Assembly (NCBI RefSeq): GCF_964355755.1
Contig: NC_092673.1
Coordinates: forward strand, 1,245,001-1,309,000
Source: Antedon mediterranea
Lineage: Eukaryota; Echinodermata; Crinoidea; Comatulida; Antedonidae
Direction: 5' to 3'
Length of the DNA: 64,000 bases
Positions 33,524 to 45,300 of this stretch are shown piece by piece. The stretch's first letter is position 1, and every line of letters starts with the position of its first letter. A program made the position numbers and the translations under genes. The notes beneath the pieces were generated by a model. The model was not told the origin of the DNA. It saw nothing but the letters and a program-made list of their open reading frames with translations, and ran no database searches.

Positions 33524-34740
33524 AGTCTAACGCCAAAGTTTTTAAAGATTTTAGGTACAACTAATATCTAAAATCAAATAACCCAGTCTCATACAAATAT
33601 TTATTCACAGCCTGTCCCATTGGTTGCTGTTCTCACTTGTATTACACTTAAAATCATGCCTATTACTTTGTAGTCACTGCTAGATTATTTAGAATTTCAG
33701 CTTGTAAAGTTGTGATTAATCAATAAATGGAGTAAATCTTAATTAAATTATAGTTTGTGTTGATATCAGATTTAATAAAATATTCAACTAGAATTGTTCA
33801 CAGTTTATGTGGATGAAATTTACCAAAATAGAAATTTAATGTACTCAAAATGTCTACAGTAACCGAAATGTGTTACAAGTTTACAAATAAAGAAAGAGTA
33901 ATTGATATAAAATTGTCATGAGAGCTACAGCTTGAACTACACAACATTAGTTGCACCACTCAATCCTGAGGATGGATTCAAGTATAGAACATTCCAGCAA
34001 GGAGATGTTATTACAAATATTCCACAATACTAAACGCTAGTTTTACCAACTAAAGAGAAACTAAAAATGAACAAAGAAAACATTGACTCAAGTTGATCAA
34101 GTTCACATTAAACACACACTTTGAATGGAATGATGATCAGGTCAGAGACATATTATTTGGATTTTTTTTTTTTTAACAAAATTCAATACAGCCAGAAATA
34201 GGATACTGTATTCTATAGGAAAAGATATAGTTGGAACTATAAATATACCCTTTGGGAATTTGTTAAACACTGTTACCATTCAGTTTAATTTGATTTGTAG
34301 ATATTTTATACCTTTAGGTCAAATAAACCAATAAAAGTTGACTATTAATATTCATATTATATCTTGATTTCTAATGTATTGGATTCTACTGCAGCAGGAA
34401 ATACAAGCACACCACATAACCAAGAAAAGGATGGATTGCAGAGACTAACTCTTGGCAAACAGCCAAGATAGTATGATAATATGTTGCTGAAAGAGATTTA
34501 ATTTTCCTACAAAGCTAGACATTCTGAATTTTTATTTCTCTTTTAATCAGGTTTATAGAGTAACAAGATTAATAGCAATTAAGAACATTTTCCAATTGCT
34601 ATAAAACTACACTGATATTAACACTGAATTAAGAGGTGAAAGTCTACATTCTGTGAGTCAAAAGCTAAAATACAGCCTTTATTGCGATAACCAACCGCTA
34701 AACAAAAATGACCACCACGTCACCTATTTACACTATTACA

Positions 34741-34861
34741 AAATCCTTAAAATCAATGGTATTATTACAGACATACGTTGATTATGGTTACAATAGCTAT
34801 GAAATCCTTAAAATCAATGGTATTATTACAGACATACGTTGATTATGGTTACAATAGCTAC
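34741..34861. repeat. 61-bp tandem duplication
   Basis: AAATCCTTAAAATCAATGGT to CAATAGCTA occurs twice at a 61-bp period with virtually no difference: a recent duplication, just downstream (on the minus strand) of candidate exon 34876-34920. Confidence 0.9.
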
Positions 34862-34875
34862 AGTATGAAGCCTAC

Positions 34876-34920
34876 CTTGCATTTCTTGGCTCTCTCAAAA
34901 TTCTCATCTCAGTTTCTTTC
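34876..34920 (-). CDS. Candidate alternative 3' coding exon of PWWP2A/B
   Basis: Minus strand, 45 nt bounded by a textbook acceptor (CAATTTTCAG) and donor (CAAG then GTAGGC). In the phase that would follow a donor inside the last codons of the main PWWP2 exon (GAAAC, GTCTGC) it encodes KETEMRILREPRNA without stop. The upstream donor is weak. Evidence is splice consensus and phase only. Confidence 0.3.
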
Positions 34921-35870
34921 CTGAAAATTGATTAACAATATTTTTATTATTAGACTAGAATTCCCTACAAACAACTTTGGCAAAATAACCAATACATTTT
35001 AAACAATTGTTCTCATAATTATTTATATTAATTATAATATTTTACCAGACCAGTAAATAAAATCCAAAAAGATGTTTTTATATGTCTGTATCTTATTCTT
35101 ATCTGTTATTATCATAATTTATCTGTTTTGTGTGACTGACAAAATACCAAAAAGGGTCAACAGCCATTTCAGACATGAGGCAATTCCATTTTCTTCCAGT
35201 TGTCGACATATTACTTGAGACTTTGTAGTGAAAAATTAGATGAAACATTAAGTTCTGTTGCTTAAAAATAAGCTTGAAAGTTTGTTCTTTTATCAAATTC
35301 TTTATTCATTCCGTGTGAGGAAATTTCAAATTTCTTGTTGCTATAGTGATGTCATATCACTATAATTTTAACAATTAATTTGTTGATGGGAGGTACAATA
35401 CTCAATAAGAAAAAACAACTACTTACTAAATTTGTAATGCTCATCCAAACATCAGAAGATAAATAAAAAGTAAATAATATGAATGCACAGTCAATTTGTC
35501 CAACAATTCTCAATCTGTTACTGAATGCTAAAACAAGTTTCACAATTCCTGGATATTAAATCTAAACTAAATCTTAAAAAAAATTTAAGCTAATTCTATA
35601 ATAATGACCTGTAAAAAAAAGATAATATAATTTGATTTATTTAAATGCACAACTGAAGCGCTAATAACTAAGAGAAGAATTCTATGATTGATTAAGAAAA
35701 AATGTAAAAATAATATGCCATTTGTTGGTTGAAATAATACATGGACGACAAGTTTCTAAAAAAAAGAGCTGAAAAATACAGTTTAAAAATTTGATTAAAA
35801 TGATCTATAACAAATAAATGTTATTGAAAAAGACATGATTGGTAGAAATGAATTGTATGCTGTAGATTAG

Positions 35871-35972
35871 GGAGCTTTCAATGACATATGGGTGTCATTG
35901 GCTGTTGGCCGCACCCCAACATAACTAAATCCAAGGTCATCGACAGTTAATAGTATATCTATCATGAGGAAC
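35871..35972 (-). CDS. Candidate alternative terminal exon downstream of PWWP2A/B
   Basis: Minus strand: acceptor TTGTACCATTAG, then an open frame FLMIDILLTVDDLGFSYVGV continuing to TAA near 35871. The phase also matches the putative weak donor after GAAAC in the PWWP2 exon. It may be coincidental. Confidence 0.2.
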
Positions 35973-36299
35973 CTAATGGTACAAAATAAAAAATTGATTA
36001 AAATAGGATGTTTGTAAATGAAATGATTATACTATGAAAACAGTTTTAATAAGAATTAAAGTTAATATTCAATCAAGGCAATCTAACAACAGGACACTGA
36101 GCTTGTCTTGCCAAGATAGGAACTCGTAACAGTCCTTTGATATTATGTCTGGCTGCGGCATATACCAACAGTACTGTACATATTCTCTGCGGGGTGGGGT
36201 GTCTGTTATTAGGGGCGTGGAACTGACCATCATGTTGTTAGATTGCCTTGATTCAATTCATTGAATAATGTACAGTAAACAGAAAAAACAAACCTAAGA

Positions 36300-38099
36300 T
36301 CATGGTTGCAGAGCAGACGTTTCAAACATGGTGTTAAGAGCTCGTACTTCAGGCGTCAAAGCCAGAGCCTCTGTGTTTGCCATCTTCACTGCTTCTTTAT
36401 AAACACCTCGTCTTTTCTTATCAAACCTAGACTTGTAATATTGAAGGAAAGGAAACAGTTTTTCGACGTTGATGTACGATATCGTGTTGGCCGCAAACCA
36501 CTTGATTAACGCTTCTTGGTTGACGACCGTCCCGTTGTCTTGTCGACTTACGTTCATTCTGACAACTCGTCCCGGCCACCACGGGAACCCAATAATCTTT
36601 CCCCATATGACATCACCTATACACATTATACGTCCGTCACCCAGAACAACCCGCGTGATATTCTTTTTATGAACGTTGACTTTGACGCGTGATGGAGTCT
36701 TTCCGTCCGATTTATCTGAATCAATTTCGATTTCTTCTACATCCGATTCCGAATCATCAGAATCGAAATCATAAACATTAACATTATGTGCAATTATTTT
36801 GCCATTTAATTTAAAGTTTGTACTTCCATTTCCGTTCATTTTCTTGGGTGCAGTTGTCAGAGTTCTATTTTCAATCGGTTTCTTTGAAGTTTCATCTGAA
36901 ATTGAGTTTTTACCTGTCAATTTTGTTGACACGATTTCCTTCTTTGTTGATTTTTTACAATTGTCTTTTATCAACCCATTTCGTTTTACAACTTTACCTA
37001 TATTTTTAGTCTTTGCCAATTTATTAACACCGCAAATGTTTTGTTTGTTATTCGGTTTTAGTTTTGTTGTTTTCTCATTTGCTTTTGACTTCGCTTTCTT
37101 TAAAACAGTTTTTGCTCGTTCTAATTTATTTTGCTTTGATGTTTTTACAGATGGACTTATTGGAAGGTTTACAATAATGTCCTTTTTCTCTTTCTTTGGT
37201 GCTGCATATGATATTTTTATTACTTGTTTTTCGCTACATATTGTATGCGTCTCTATACAGTCGCTTTTCTTCTTTTTATTTGCAGTAAAGTCATTATCGG
37301 TCTTGCGTTTCATAGGTTTTACAAGTTTCATTGGACTTGGAATGCCTTTCAAACTGTGTTTACAACGACTACACAAAATGTTTCGTGGACGTAACCTAAA
37401 AGGTCGCGTTCTTGTACTCATTCGTTGTTTCGGATCGCTGCTGCAGTTTCGTTTGGGAGACATTAAAAAAGGTCTTGGAGGTGGAAGAGGCAAGTTCTGA
37501 TGATACGTTTGTCTGTAGGCTAAAGTTGTGTGACCCTCAGTAGCTTTTGGAACGCTGGATTCTAGAGCTGATGTCATTGACTTCTCTTCATCACTTTGAG
37601 TAGCTGGATTGACTGGTGCTGTAATTGGTGGAGTCACTCCAATCGGACCACTGCTGGGACGTCAAAAGGAATATATTGTTAGAATACTATATATACAAAA
37701 TCACATAATAATATAATCAATCAATTCTGGATTTTCATTCATTTCACACTTAGTCTTACCAAACAAAGCTAGGCCTACCAATACCATAGGCTACACTCTA
37801 CTAGACAGGGAGGCGAGCACTACTAGCAGGCTAACTAGGCTAGCCTTCTACTGATGTACTAGCTATATACCAATAGCTAGGCCTACACGGTGTATATAGT
37901 GACACTCAAAACAGAATGACACAAAAAAAAAACAAATTAACTTTTTTGAATACCTTTTCAGTGCATCGATCAAAACACCCCGAAATACTCGATCTCCATG
38001 CCTCAGGCACACAACAAGAACATCATTTAATGAATCTTCAACTTCTGCAAGATATACTGTGCCTTTTTGTGGAGCTTGTTTATTGTCTTCGGTGGCCAT
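36300..38099 (-). CDS. PWWP2A: PWWP2A/PWWP2B orthologue, PWWP-domain chromatin reader, two exons
   Basis: Coding exons 38099-37954 and 37650-36300; the split Arg codon and phase 2 match (498 residues; human PWWP2A is ~755). Residues ~15-55 (LNDVLVVCLRHGDRVFRGVL) align with the conserved N-terminal block of PWWP2A/B, continuing across the intron into SGPIGVTP. Next come QTYHQNLPLPPPRP and a Cys pair in RPRNILCSRCKHSL (residues ~135-146), both typical of the family. A Lys-rich middle and an acidic run (~340-360) precede the C-terminal PWWP domain (residues ~391-478, GDVIWGKIIGFPWWPGRV). Vertebrate PWWP2A binds H2A.Z nucleosomes and H3K36-methylated chromatin and recruits MTA/HDAC subunits of NuRD. 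The 2A versus 2B assignment is not possible here. The invertebrate protein is shorter, mainly in the N-terminus and middle. Confidence 0.9.
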
Positions 38100-38221
38100 T
38101 TTCCCAAAAGTAGGCCTAGGCCTCCGCTATCTTCACACACACACCACCACAACAACCGGCCGTACGAACGCAATGAAGTAAGCTTGTGGTGTTGTGTGGA
38201 ACGTAGAAAGTGTTGAACTTG

Positions 38222-38233
38222 TACGCATGCGCA
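38222..38233. promoter_or_regulatory. NRF-1-like site upstream of PWWP2A/B
   Basis: TACGCATGCGCA lies ~125 bp upstream of the PWWP2A/B start codon (38099, minus strand), one base off the NRF-1 consensus palindrome. Likely in the core promoter. Confidence 0.35.
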
Positions 38234-38239
38234 CTATGA

Positions 38240-39281
38240 AAGGGTGCTATTGTAAATTTGATGGGGTATAGTGCTTTCGATAGCCTTTATTTGAATAATT
38301 AATCTGTATTAATTATTATAATATATAGTGCAGTATTAACAGTTTTATTTTTTCTAAATTTAAAATGTTTTTAATTTGGTTTTATGTCATTATAATGGCA
38401 TCCATAAAAAAAAACTTATCGTTTTTACGGTATTGTGTTTTTGTTCTTGACTTTTTATGTCTAAGTCCCAAGCATAAAGTCCTTTTCTTCGATGTTTTTA
38501 TTTAGCTAAACTTTTTCTTCTGTAATTTGTACAGCTGCTTTACAGCAAGCCCAGGATTGTGCTCATAGCCATTATCTACGCCACTGAACTGATGTTATTA
38601 AATGAGCTTTTAATAACTCTATTAAAGTAATTTAAGAAAAATTCTTAAGCACGAACATTTATTTCTTATTTTGGTAGGATAGGAGACAGTGCCTTTTTCA
38701 CTCAAGCTCCTGTGAATTTTGTTCCAGCAAACTCTCAAAGTGTTGGAAAACGGAGTGATGTAAATGGTTCCTCTGCTTCACTTTTGTGTGTGCTTAGAAA
38801 CATTGTATTAGGCACTATAAGACTACCATTATAATTATTTTATTAACATAAATACAAACAAATGTATACAACAATTGGAATTTTAACAAAAGTCTTGAGT
38901 AAAGGAATGTTATTTTATCGGAAAACAGCTGCGATTCACACACACTTCAAAAACACATTGAGAATTAGGGTTACATAACCAGGTCTATTGCATGCTATGT
39001 TTCTTTAAGATCTGTCTACACTATCAAACTAGTTTGATAAAAAAGTGTAATGTGTTAAATATGGTAGTGACATGACAAAATACGGTAGTGATATTACATC
39101 ATCATGTCCATAATATGGGCGCATCACATTTTTTTTGTCGCGTAAAGTTTGATAGTGTAGAGTGTAGACAGAGCTTTAGCGATTAGATGGATGATTTCAT
39201 TGGTATACTGTCATTGTCATTAATTGAAAGGAAAATTTCATTTTTCATATTATTCCTAAATCATTCCTTAAATTAAACATT
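38240..39281. other. Spacer between PWWP2A/B promoter and the 3' end of the ARM/SPRY gene
   Basis: AT-rich, no supported exon on either strand; contains MITE family A copy 13. A stretch near 38690-38760 repeats bits of the downstream gene's last exon in altered form (AGCAAACTCTCAAAGTGTTGG), perhaps a decayed duplicate. Confidence 0.35.
39006..39178. mobile_element. MITE family A, copy 13
   Basis: Left AGATCTGTCTACACTATC, right TAGTGTAGACAGAGCTTTA with a small extra GTAGA duplication near the right end. Just downstream of the ARM/SPRY gene 3' end. Confidence 0.8.
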
Positions 39282-39293
39282 TTTATTTTTATT
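39282..39293 (-). terminator. Two polyadenylation signals of the ARM/SPRY gene
   Basis: TTTATTTTTATT on the plus strand gives two adjacent AATAAA hexamers on the minus strand, 42-53 nt after the stop codon at 39337-39335; this implies a very short 3' UTR. Confidence 0.45.
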
Positions 39294-39334
39294 GAAATTT
39301 TTAGTTCTTATAAATCCTATTGTTTTCCCATTTG

Positions 39335-42300
39335 TCAGGACTCTATTTTGCCTTGCTGAAAATCATGCAGAAGTGCAGCCATTGATAGTCTCTGTTCCAA
39401 AGAGTTTGCTGGACTGTACAAGAACATCCTATTGCCAAAATTGAAGTCTAACAACTGGGTGTCTGTGATTGGAACAATTGGTGACACACCAACTTCTTCA
39501 TTAGCAAAGTAGAACAGTTTATCTGAAAATCAAAACAATTATTAAAGTAATCAATACATATTTTATAAACATATAAAAAAACATTTTCATCTTATGATGT
39601 TTATAACTTTTATTGATCACAATCGGCGTCTATAGGCATATTACAGGCCTATGCACATTGATCTTCCTGTATCCTTTGTCACGGGTAGCACTCAAGGCCC
39701 AACGCCCCACCCCTAAAAAAAATGAACTTTGTTAACGTCCAAACAATCGGCGGTTCCCACACCGAACACATGAGAGAAAATACTCATTCTGCCCAGGTGA
39801 TAAATGAATCTTACTTATTGAATGTCCATTGACGGTAAAGAATATTGTGCCGGCAGGAAGCTGTAAACCACATCCAATAGTTATATTACCATTACATCCA
39901 AACTAGAACATAAAAACAAATAAATTGTAAATATTTCATCACCAAAAACCTAGTACTGAAATACTGTTTCTTGGTAGGGTGAAGAAAATATCTTAAATGA
40001 AGGCTGTAATACCTGAATGTTAGTACCATCTGGTAACTGGAGACTACCATCAACACTGTAGATACCAGAAACTTGATCTGTACCTTCAATACTACTGTAT
40101 CCAACAGCAACCGATCTTAAAAAGAGGAAACAAATTGTAAAAAAAATAGTTTATATATAGATTGGCTATAGTGGGTGAACTCCTGATTGGGAGCACAGAG
40201 AAATTTTATAAACTAAATCGCAATAAAATGAATAATTTCTTGGTAAATTTCTAGCAATTTTGCATACGTAGTACTGTGTGATTGCATTGAAGGTGTGACT
40301 GGTGTATTAAAGTGGTTGATTCAAATGGCATACTGTTGGTTAATTCTCCATGAAGAATCACTTTTTAACTGCGATTACATTGGAGTCCACCCTCTAGCCA
40401 ATCAATATATAAACTCTTTGTTAAGAATGTCTGAATCACGTTTAATTTCTCACCACCGCCCATATGGCCCCACTCATCTCCATAGACTTACTTTGGTGAA
40501 TCTGCTGTCACTACTACTTCATAATATAATGAAGGGCTCTCATCAAGATGTCTGATTGGTTGATTTAAATCAGTGTTATCATCAACTGATTTCATTGGTT
40601 GTATTTCAATTCTGGAATCAAAATAAGGCGACGGCGAATCACAAGTGCTATCTGAAATCATCTTAGGTTGCAAGCGTTTCATACCACCATCATTTTTTGG
40701 TACCATTCTGTCTCCTCCTCCCCCCATCAAATACATACAATCCTCATTAAAAGTGTGATCTTCCTCATTTGTGATAATTGCCATTTCTTCTCCACCTCCA
40801 TTTACTCCTTCAATCAAAGTCTCATCTTCAAGGTCAATGTCGATCTCCTCCTCCTCCTCTTCTTGAAATGGAACCCACCATGACACTCCAGGAACGTCAT
40901 GATAACGAGATGAGAAGGTAACTGGTGTGGAGATAATTTCACGATATGCAACGTAACCAGGTGGCATAAGATTACCATATCTATGCAATAAATCAAAATT
41001 ACACAACCTTTATTTTATGCTACATAATTGGTGAAGTGAAATTTAACTAGGAGACAGCAGAGTGATGCTAACAGTATATAAATATTATACATAAATCAGA
41101 ATACTGTGTATACTGTATATATATATAAATCCAAAGGAAAATTACTGAAAAAATGACAATGTTGTGGGTATCAGTGGCTGGATCTCAATGGAGATACAAA
41201 AAAAAAGCAAAAACCTATTAAATCAAAATGATAAAGTAAAACAGCCAGTGCAAGTGATATAATATGAATTTTAAACAATTAATTTTTGAGCTGTGAATTA
41301 CATTAAAGATCACATTAAAGGTAATTCTACAACATCATTAGACAGATGCTAACAACATCTTTTGTGATTACCTGAATGGCTTGTCCCCAAAGTTGAAAGC
41401 AATTTGCTGATTTGTTGATAAGGAGCATGCTGGGTAAAAGGATCTTTTCAAATCTATATTCTTAAAAGCCACGCCCATATTGAGACCTCTCAGCCAATAG
41501 GAGACATTTCCATGCTTATCAATCAAACAACTAATGACGTCACTTTCTTTCCATTCCTTTCCATAATCATTGTTCTGAAATTATGATAATAATATCATCT
41601 TTATTTTTGTAATAAAAGTGGGAGTGGGGCAATCAAGTGGGTGGTGTACCCAAGGGTGATCCCCATAAGGAAAGGGAAGGGCCTTTTTGTGAAGAAAAAA
41701 AAACTCTCTGTAAATATCCTGGCTATGGGCTTGAGTTCTAATATTATTATAAAACAGTTACAGTTGTCTCCAACTTTTAATCAGATTTGTCTGTAACTGG
41801 TTTAATCTAGTTTCTATAGATTACGGTCGCCTTGTTGATATAATAAACCTTTCATCATTCACCTCATGCCATTATTTGTACCATTGCACTCATAAACATT
41901 CATTATTTGTATACTATTGTATTACCATTTGTTCTGTGATTGGCCCACTCCATATCTTACATCTGGCTCCATCAAAAGCATACGATTCAGTGTCATCTCC
42001 TACGCCCATCCCTACGAAATATAAATACTTTAACTGAAATGAAAACACTTTTTTTTTGTTGCTTTACAATTTACTGTAAACTCTGGACAAATAATAACAA
42101 TAATAATATCCTGGATTTATATAGCGCCTAATATTGTGAAACCTCTAAGCGCTGAATATTAGGCACATCACACCTTTTTTGTCAAACTAGTTTGATAGTG
42201 TAGACAGAGCCTTACCTTTTTCAGGTTCTAAAGAACATTGTCTGGTTGCCCAACCAATTTGTACTATTCCAGAAGAGTATAGTTCTACCTAAATAAATAA

Positions 42301-45300
42301 ATGTGACTGACTTAAATAAAAGCAAATTGGTTTCATATAATGCAGTACAAAGATTTACATTTAGATCTACTGTAATGATATTTAATAATTATAACAGGGT
42401 CCACTAATATATCCTGAAAATGAAAAAAATCAAATTGAATCATTAAATGGCTTGTTTGATTGTTTTATATTGTGATATAGTACAGTAATTATATTTGTGG
42501 ATTTAGGTCCATTTTAAAATCTAATTTCTTCATAGCATCAATGCTATTCTTTCCCCATGTTTCATCTTTTTTGAGGTTCAGTAGTAGTACATAATTACAT
42601 AAAGGAGGTCTTTTTCTGTCCTCAAAAATGAATTCAATAAAGTTCAATAATAGGTGGTTTTGTTGTCTCAATATAAAAACCTGAATAAATAAACTTATAT
42701 ACAACAATACAGTATACAGGGTAGCGTACCTCAAAGTACCATCCGATTGGTAAGTGTTTGCCTGCACTTGGTACAGAAATATTTCCAAGTATGCTTTCAA
42801 ATGTCCAGCTATCATTGCGAACATCCAATGCATTGCCACTACAAATCAACGCTGGTGTTTTAGTTGTCAAGTCTAATCGAACCGTACAGTTATCGCAATG
42901 AGTTAGTTCTACTGTTGACAATCGCGACAATGTTGAACAGATAGCAAGCTGTAGAAAAAACAAATTATAGTAGTACTATCTGAAATAATAATATGCAAAC
43001 AGGGTGATTAAATTAAACTGATTATGTATTTGAATTTAAAAAATATTTCAGTTTAAATTTGAAGATTTCCGAAAAATAAAAGATACAAAAGCTAAGATGC
43101 CTGAACAGAAGAAGAGAGTCATTCATATGTTTTCAGCTTTTTGTAGGTGCTAAGAATAAATACTGTACAATTGAAAACATACGCTGATAGATTTCTTCAA
43201 ATTGTCCCGACTCAGAAGTAACGCCCATATGAGATGTATTGCTCCCGTCTTAATTAACATCATCTGCACAACTTTAAACAATTCTAATAAAAAATTGTAT
43301 AAATAAACAAAATAGTAATACGATGCTTGTCAGTTTTATTTATTTATCGAGGGTAGTCTAAATAGTCTGAAGACCGGTTTCTATTGGAGTCATGCAAGGT
43401 GAAAGACCTTAAATTAATCATAGTTCTGCACTTTGTTAAGCTGTGTCGATTTTCCGCAGGGTGAGCACACAAGTTTGGGTTACTAGCCTCATCATCGGAC
43501 AACTCAACCGAATGTAGTTTATTTATTTAATTTTGGTTACAAGTATCATGAATTACCTTTATCCTGTACTGCAGCTAAATTAACCAGAAATTGTATGGAA
43601 TGTAGTGTTAACGAAGTGTAGACATCTGCATGCTCAATTTGAGCAAATCCTAAAAGAAAATGTAAATAAGTTTCATCTTCATCATTATGAGTTCCCACAA
43701 TCATCACAGAACTAGTCGGCATGGTGGCAGAATTCACAGCTGTTTTTGGGTTAAGTTTTAATTACAATCAACTGCATGATTACTGTGCCTAATCAATCTC
43801 AATAAGCTTTGGTTTAAAACTAAAGCTGGTAAATAAATATCCCATTATACATTTAAGTCTTATTCAAAATCCTTTCAGTTCCCTGTGGTATTTATTCTTA
43901 AACAGTCTACATTAATAAATGTGAACAGCTTTTAATATTGTATTATCACCTCCCATTACTTTAATGATGAAAAAAACAAAAACAAAAACTGTTCCGGCAC
44001 GGTTCTGGTCCTGCATGAATCTCCACACGGCTATGTGCCGATTGATATGCGCGTACCTGCATGAAAACAAAACATTAACGTTCGTTTTGACTTGCCAGCG
44101 CTGGACCGGAACCATGCCGGAACAGACGTGAAAGACCGTTAATATAATATGTATTTAATTAGCAATAGTGTAACATTTATGATGCTACAGTACCTCCTGG
44201 TAACTCTGACATCGTACTGTCGCCATAACCAACATTCTCAACAGTGCTAGCGCCACCAACATTAGCAACCGGTCTGAACGGTGTGCTGGTAGACACGGTT
44301 GATAATGCATCTTGGATACTGTCTATACTAATGCTGTCTGCTAGACTATCCTGCCGCGTTTCACAGAAATATCTAATTTATTCAAAGAAAAATGTGTGTA
44401 TATATAAAAGGCAAACATTTTTTAGGAGAGTTTTTTCTTTTTAATACCATAGATAAGTCCAAATCAGTGAAATGGGCTAGAGGTTAAGGCAGAGGCAACA
44501 ATATCAGCATGGGTTTGGGGGAGATTCTCTCTAGTTATGGTGGTGGAAGGACAATAAACCGTAGGCCCAGTGTACACAGTTATAACCTTTGTGCACTGAA
44601 ACCAGTTCATTATTTGAGACAACTAGGGAGAATTACACTGGTGAACTGGTTCACAAAATAGCCACTGTATCAGGGATATTACCATCTTCTGATAACACAG
44701 CAAGTGAATTATTTGCTATTGGTAATTATTGGACACATGTGCCTAAAGACATAAAATAAAAATAACAGAGATTTGGAAAACTTACAAACTGCTGGGTACA
44801 TTAGACTCATGTCCAGACCTGCTGAATGGTCTTGTGGATGCTAGACTCCCTTCCAGCGTAGCTTTAAGCCAGACACTAACAAGTTCATACAGCAAAGATG
44901 CAACTGCATTGACAGTATCATGTAAAAGCATTTTCTTACGATATACATCTGAAAATGAAATTGAATTGTACACAAATAAAATGGTCATATTAATATTATA
45001 GGAAACAAAGTTAGGTTATTGATTTAACCATTTCAGCCAAAGGTTACTCAGTAGTTGGACAAACATCATGATGGTTCTTTAAGCGATATTCTTTACATCA
45101 TAACAGATTTTGAATTAAACATTTCCTTACACTATACCCATTTGTATAGGATTTTCCACTGGCCAACATAGTGTAAATAAATGTTTAACCTTAAATACTT
45201 TCTTACTTTTAAAAACACAATATTAGATGAAAACATTAATAAAAACAAATACCATTGACAGACAAGACAACTAGAAGCTTCAGGGCACCAAGACAATGAG

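Larger units (their letters stand above)
31347..34875. other. AT-rich region without confident genes
   Basis: No supported coding exon. Contains the tRNA-Trp-like pseudogene (33453) and a 61-bp tandem duplication (34741). The stretch near 31680-31820 has repeat-like character but I cannot place it in a family. Confidence 0.4.

Noticed and set aside
36799-37500. 233-codon plus-strand ORF opposite PWWP2A/B
   Set aside because: Hydrophobic, Phe-rich translation typical of the antisense of Lys-rich coding sequence; the minus strand encodes a clear PWWP2 protein.
42489-42839. 116-codon minus ORF overlapping exon 22 of the ARM/SPRY gene
   Set aside because: Different frame from the spliced SPRY reading frame; runs into the intron without splice support.
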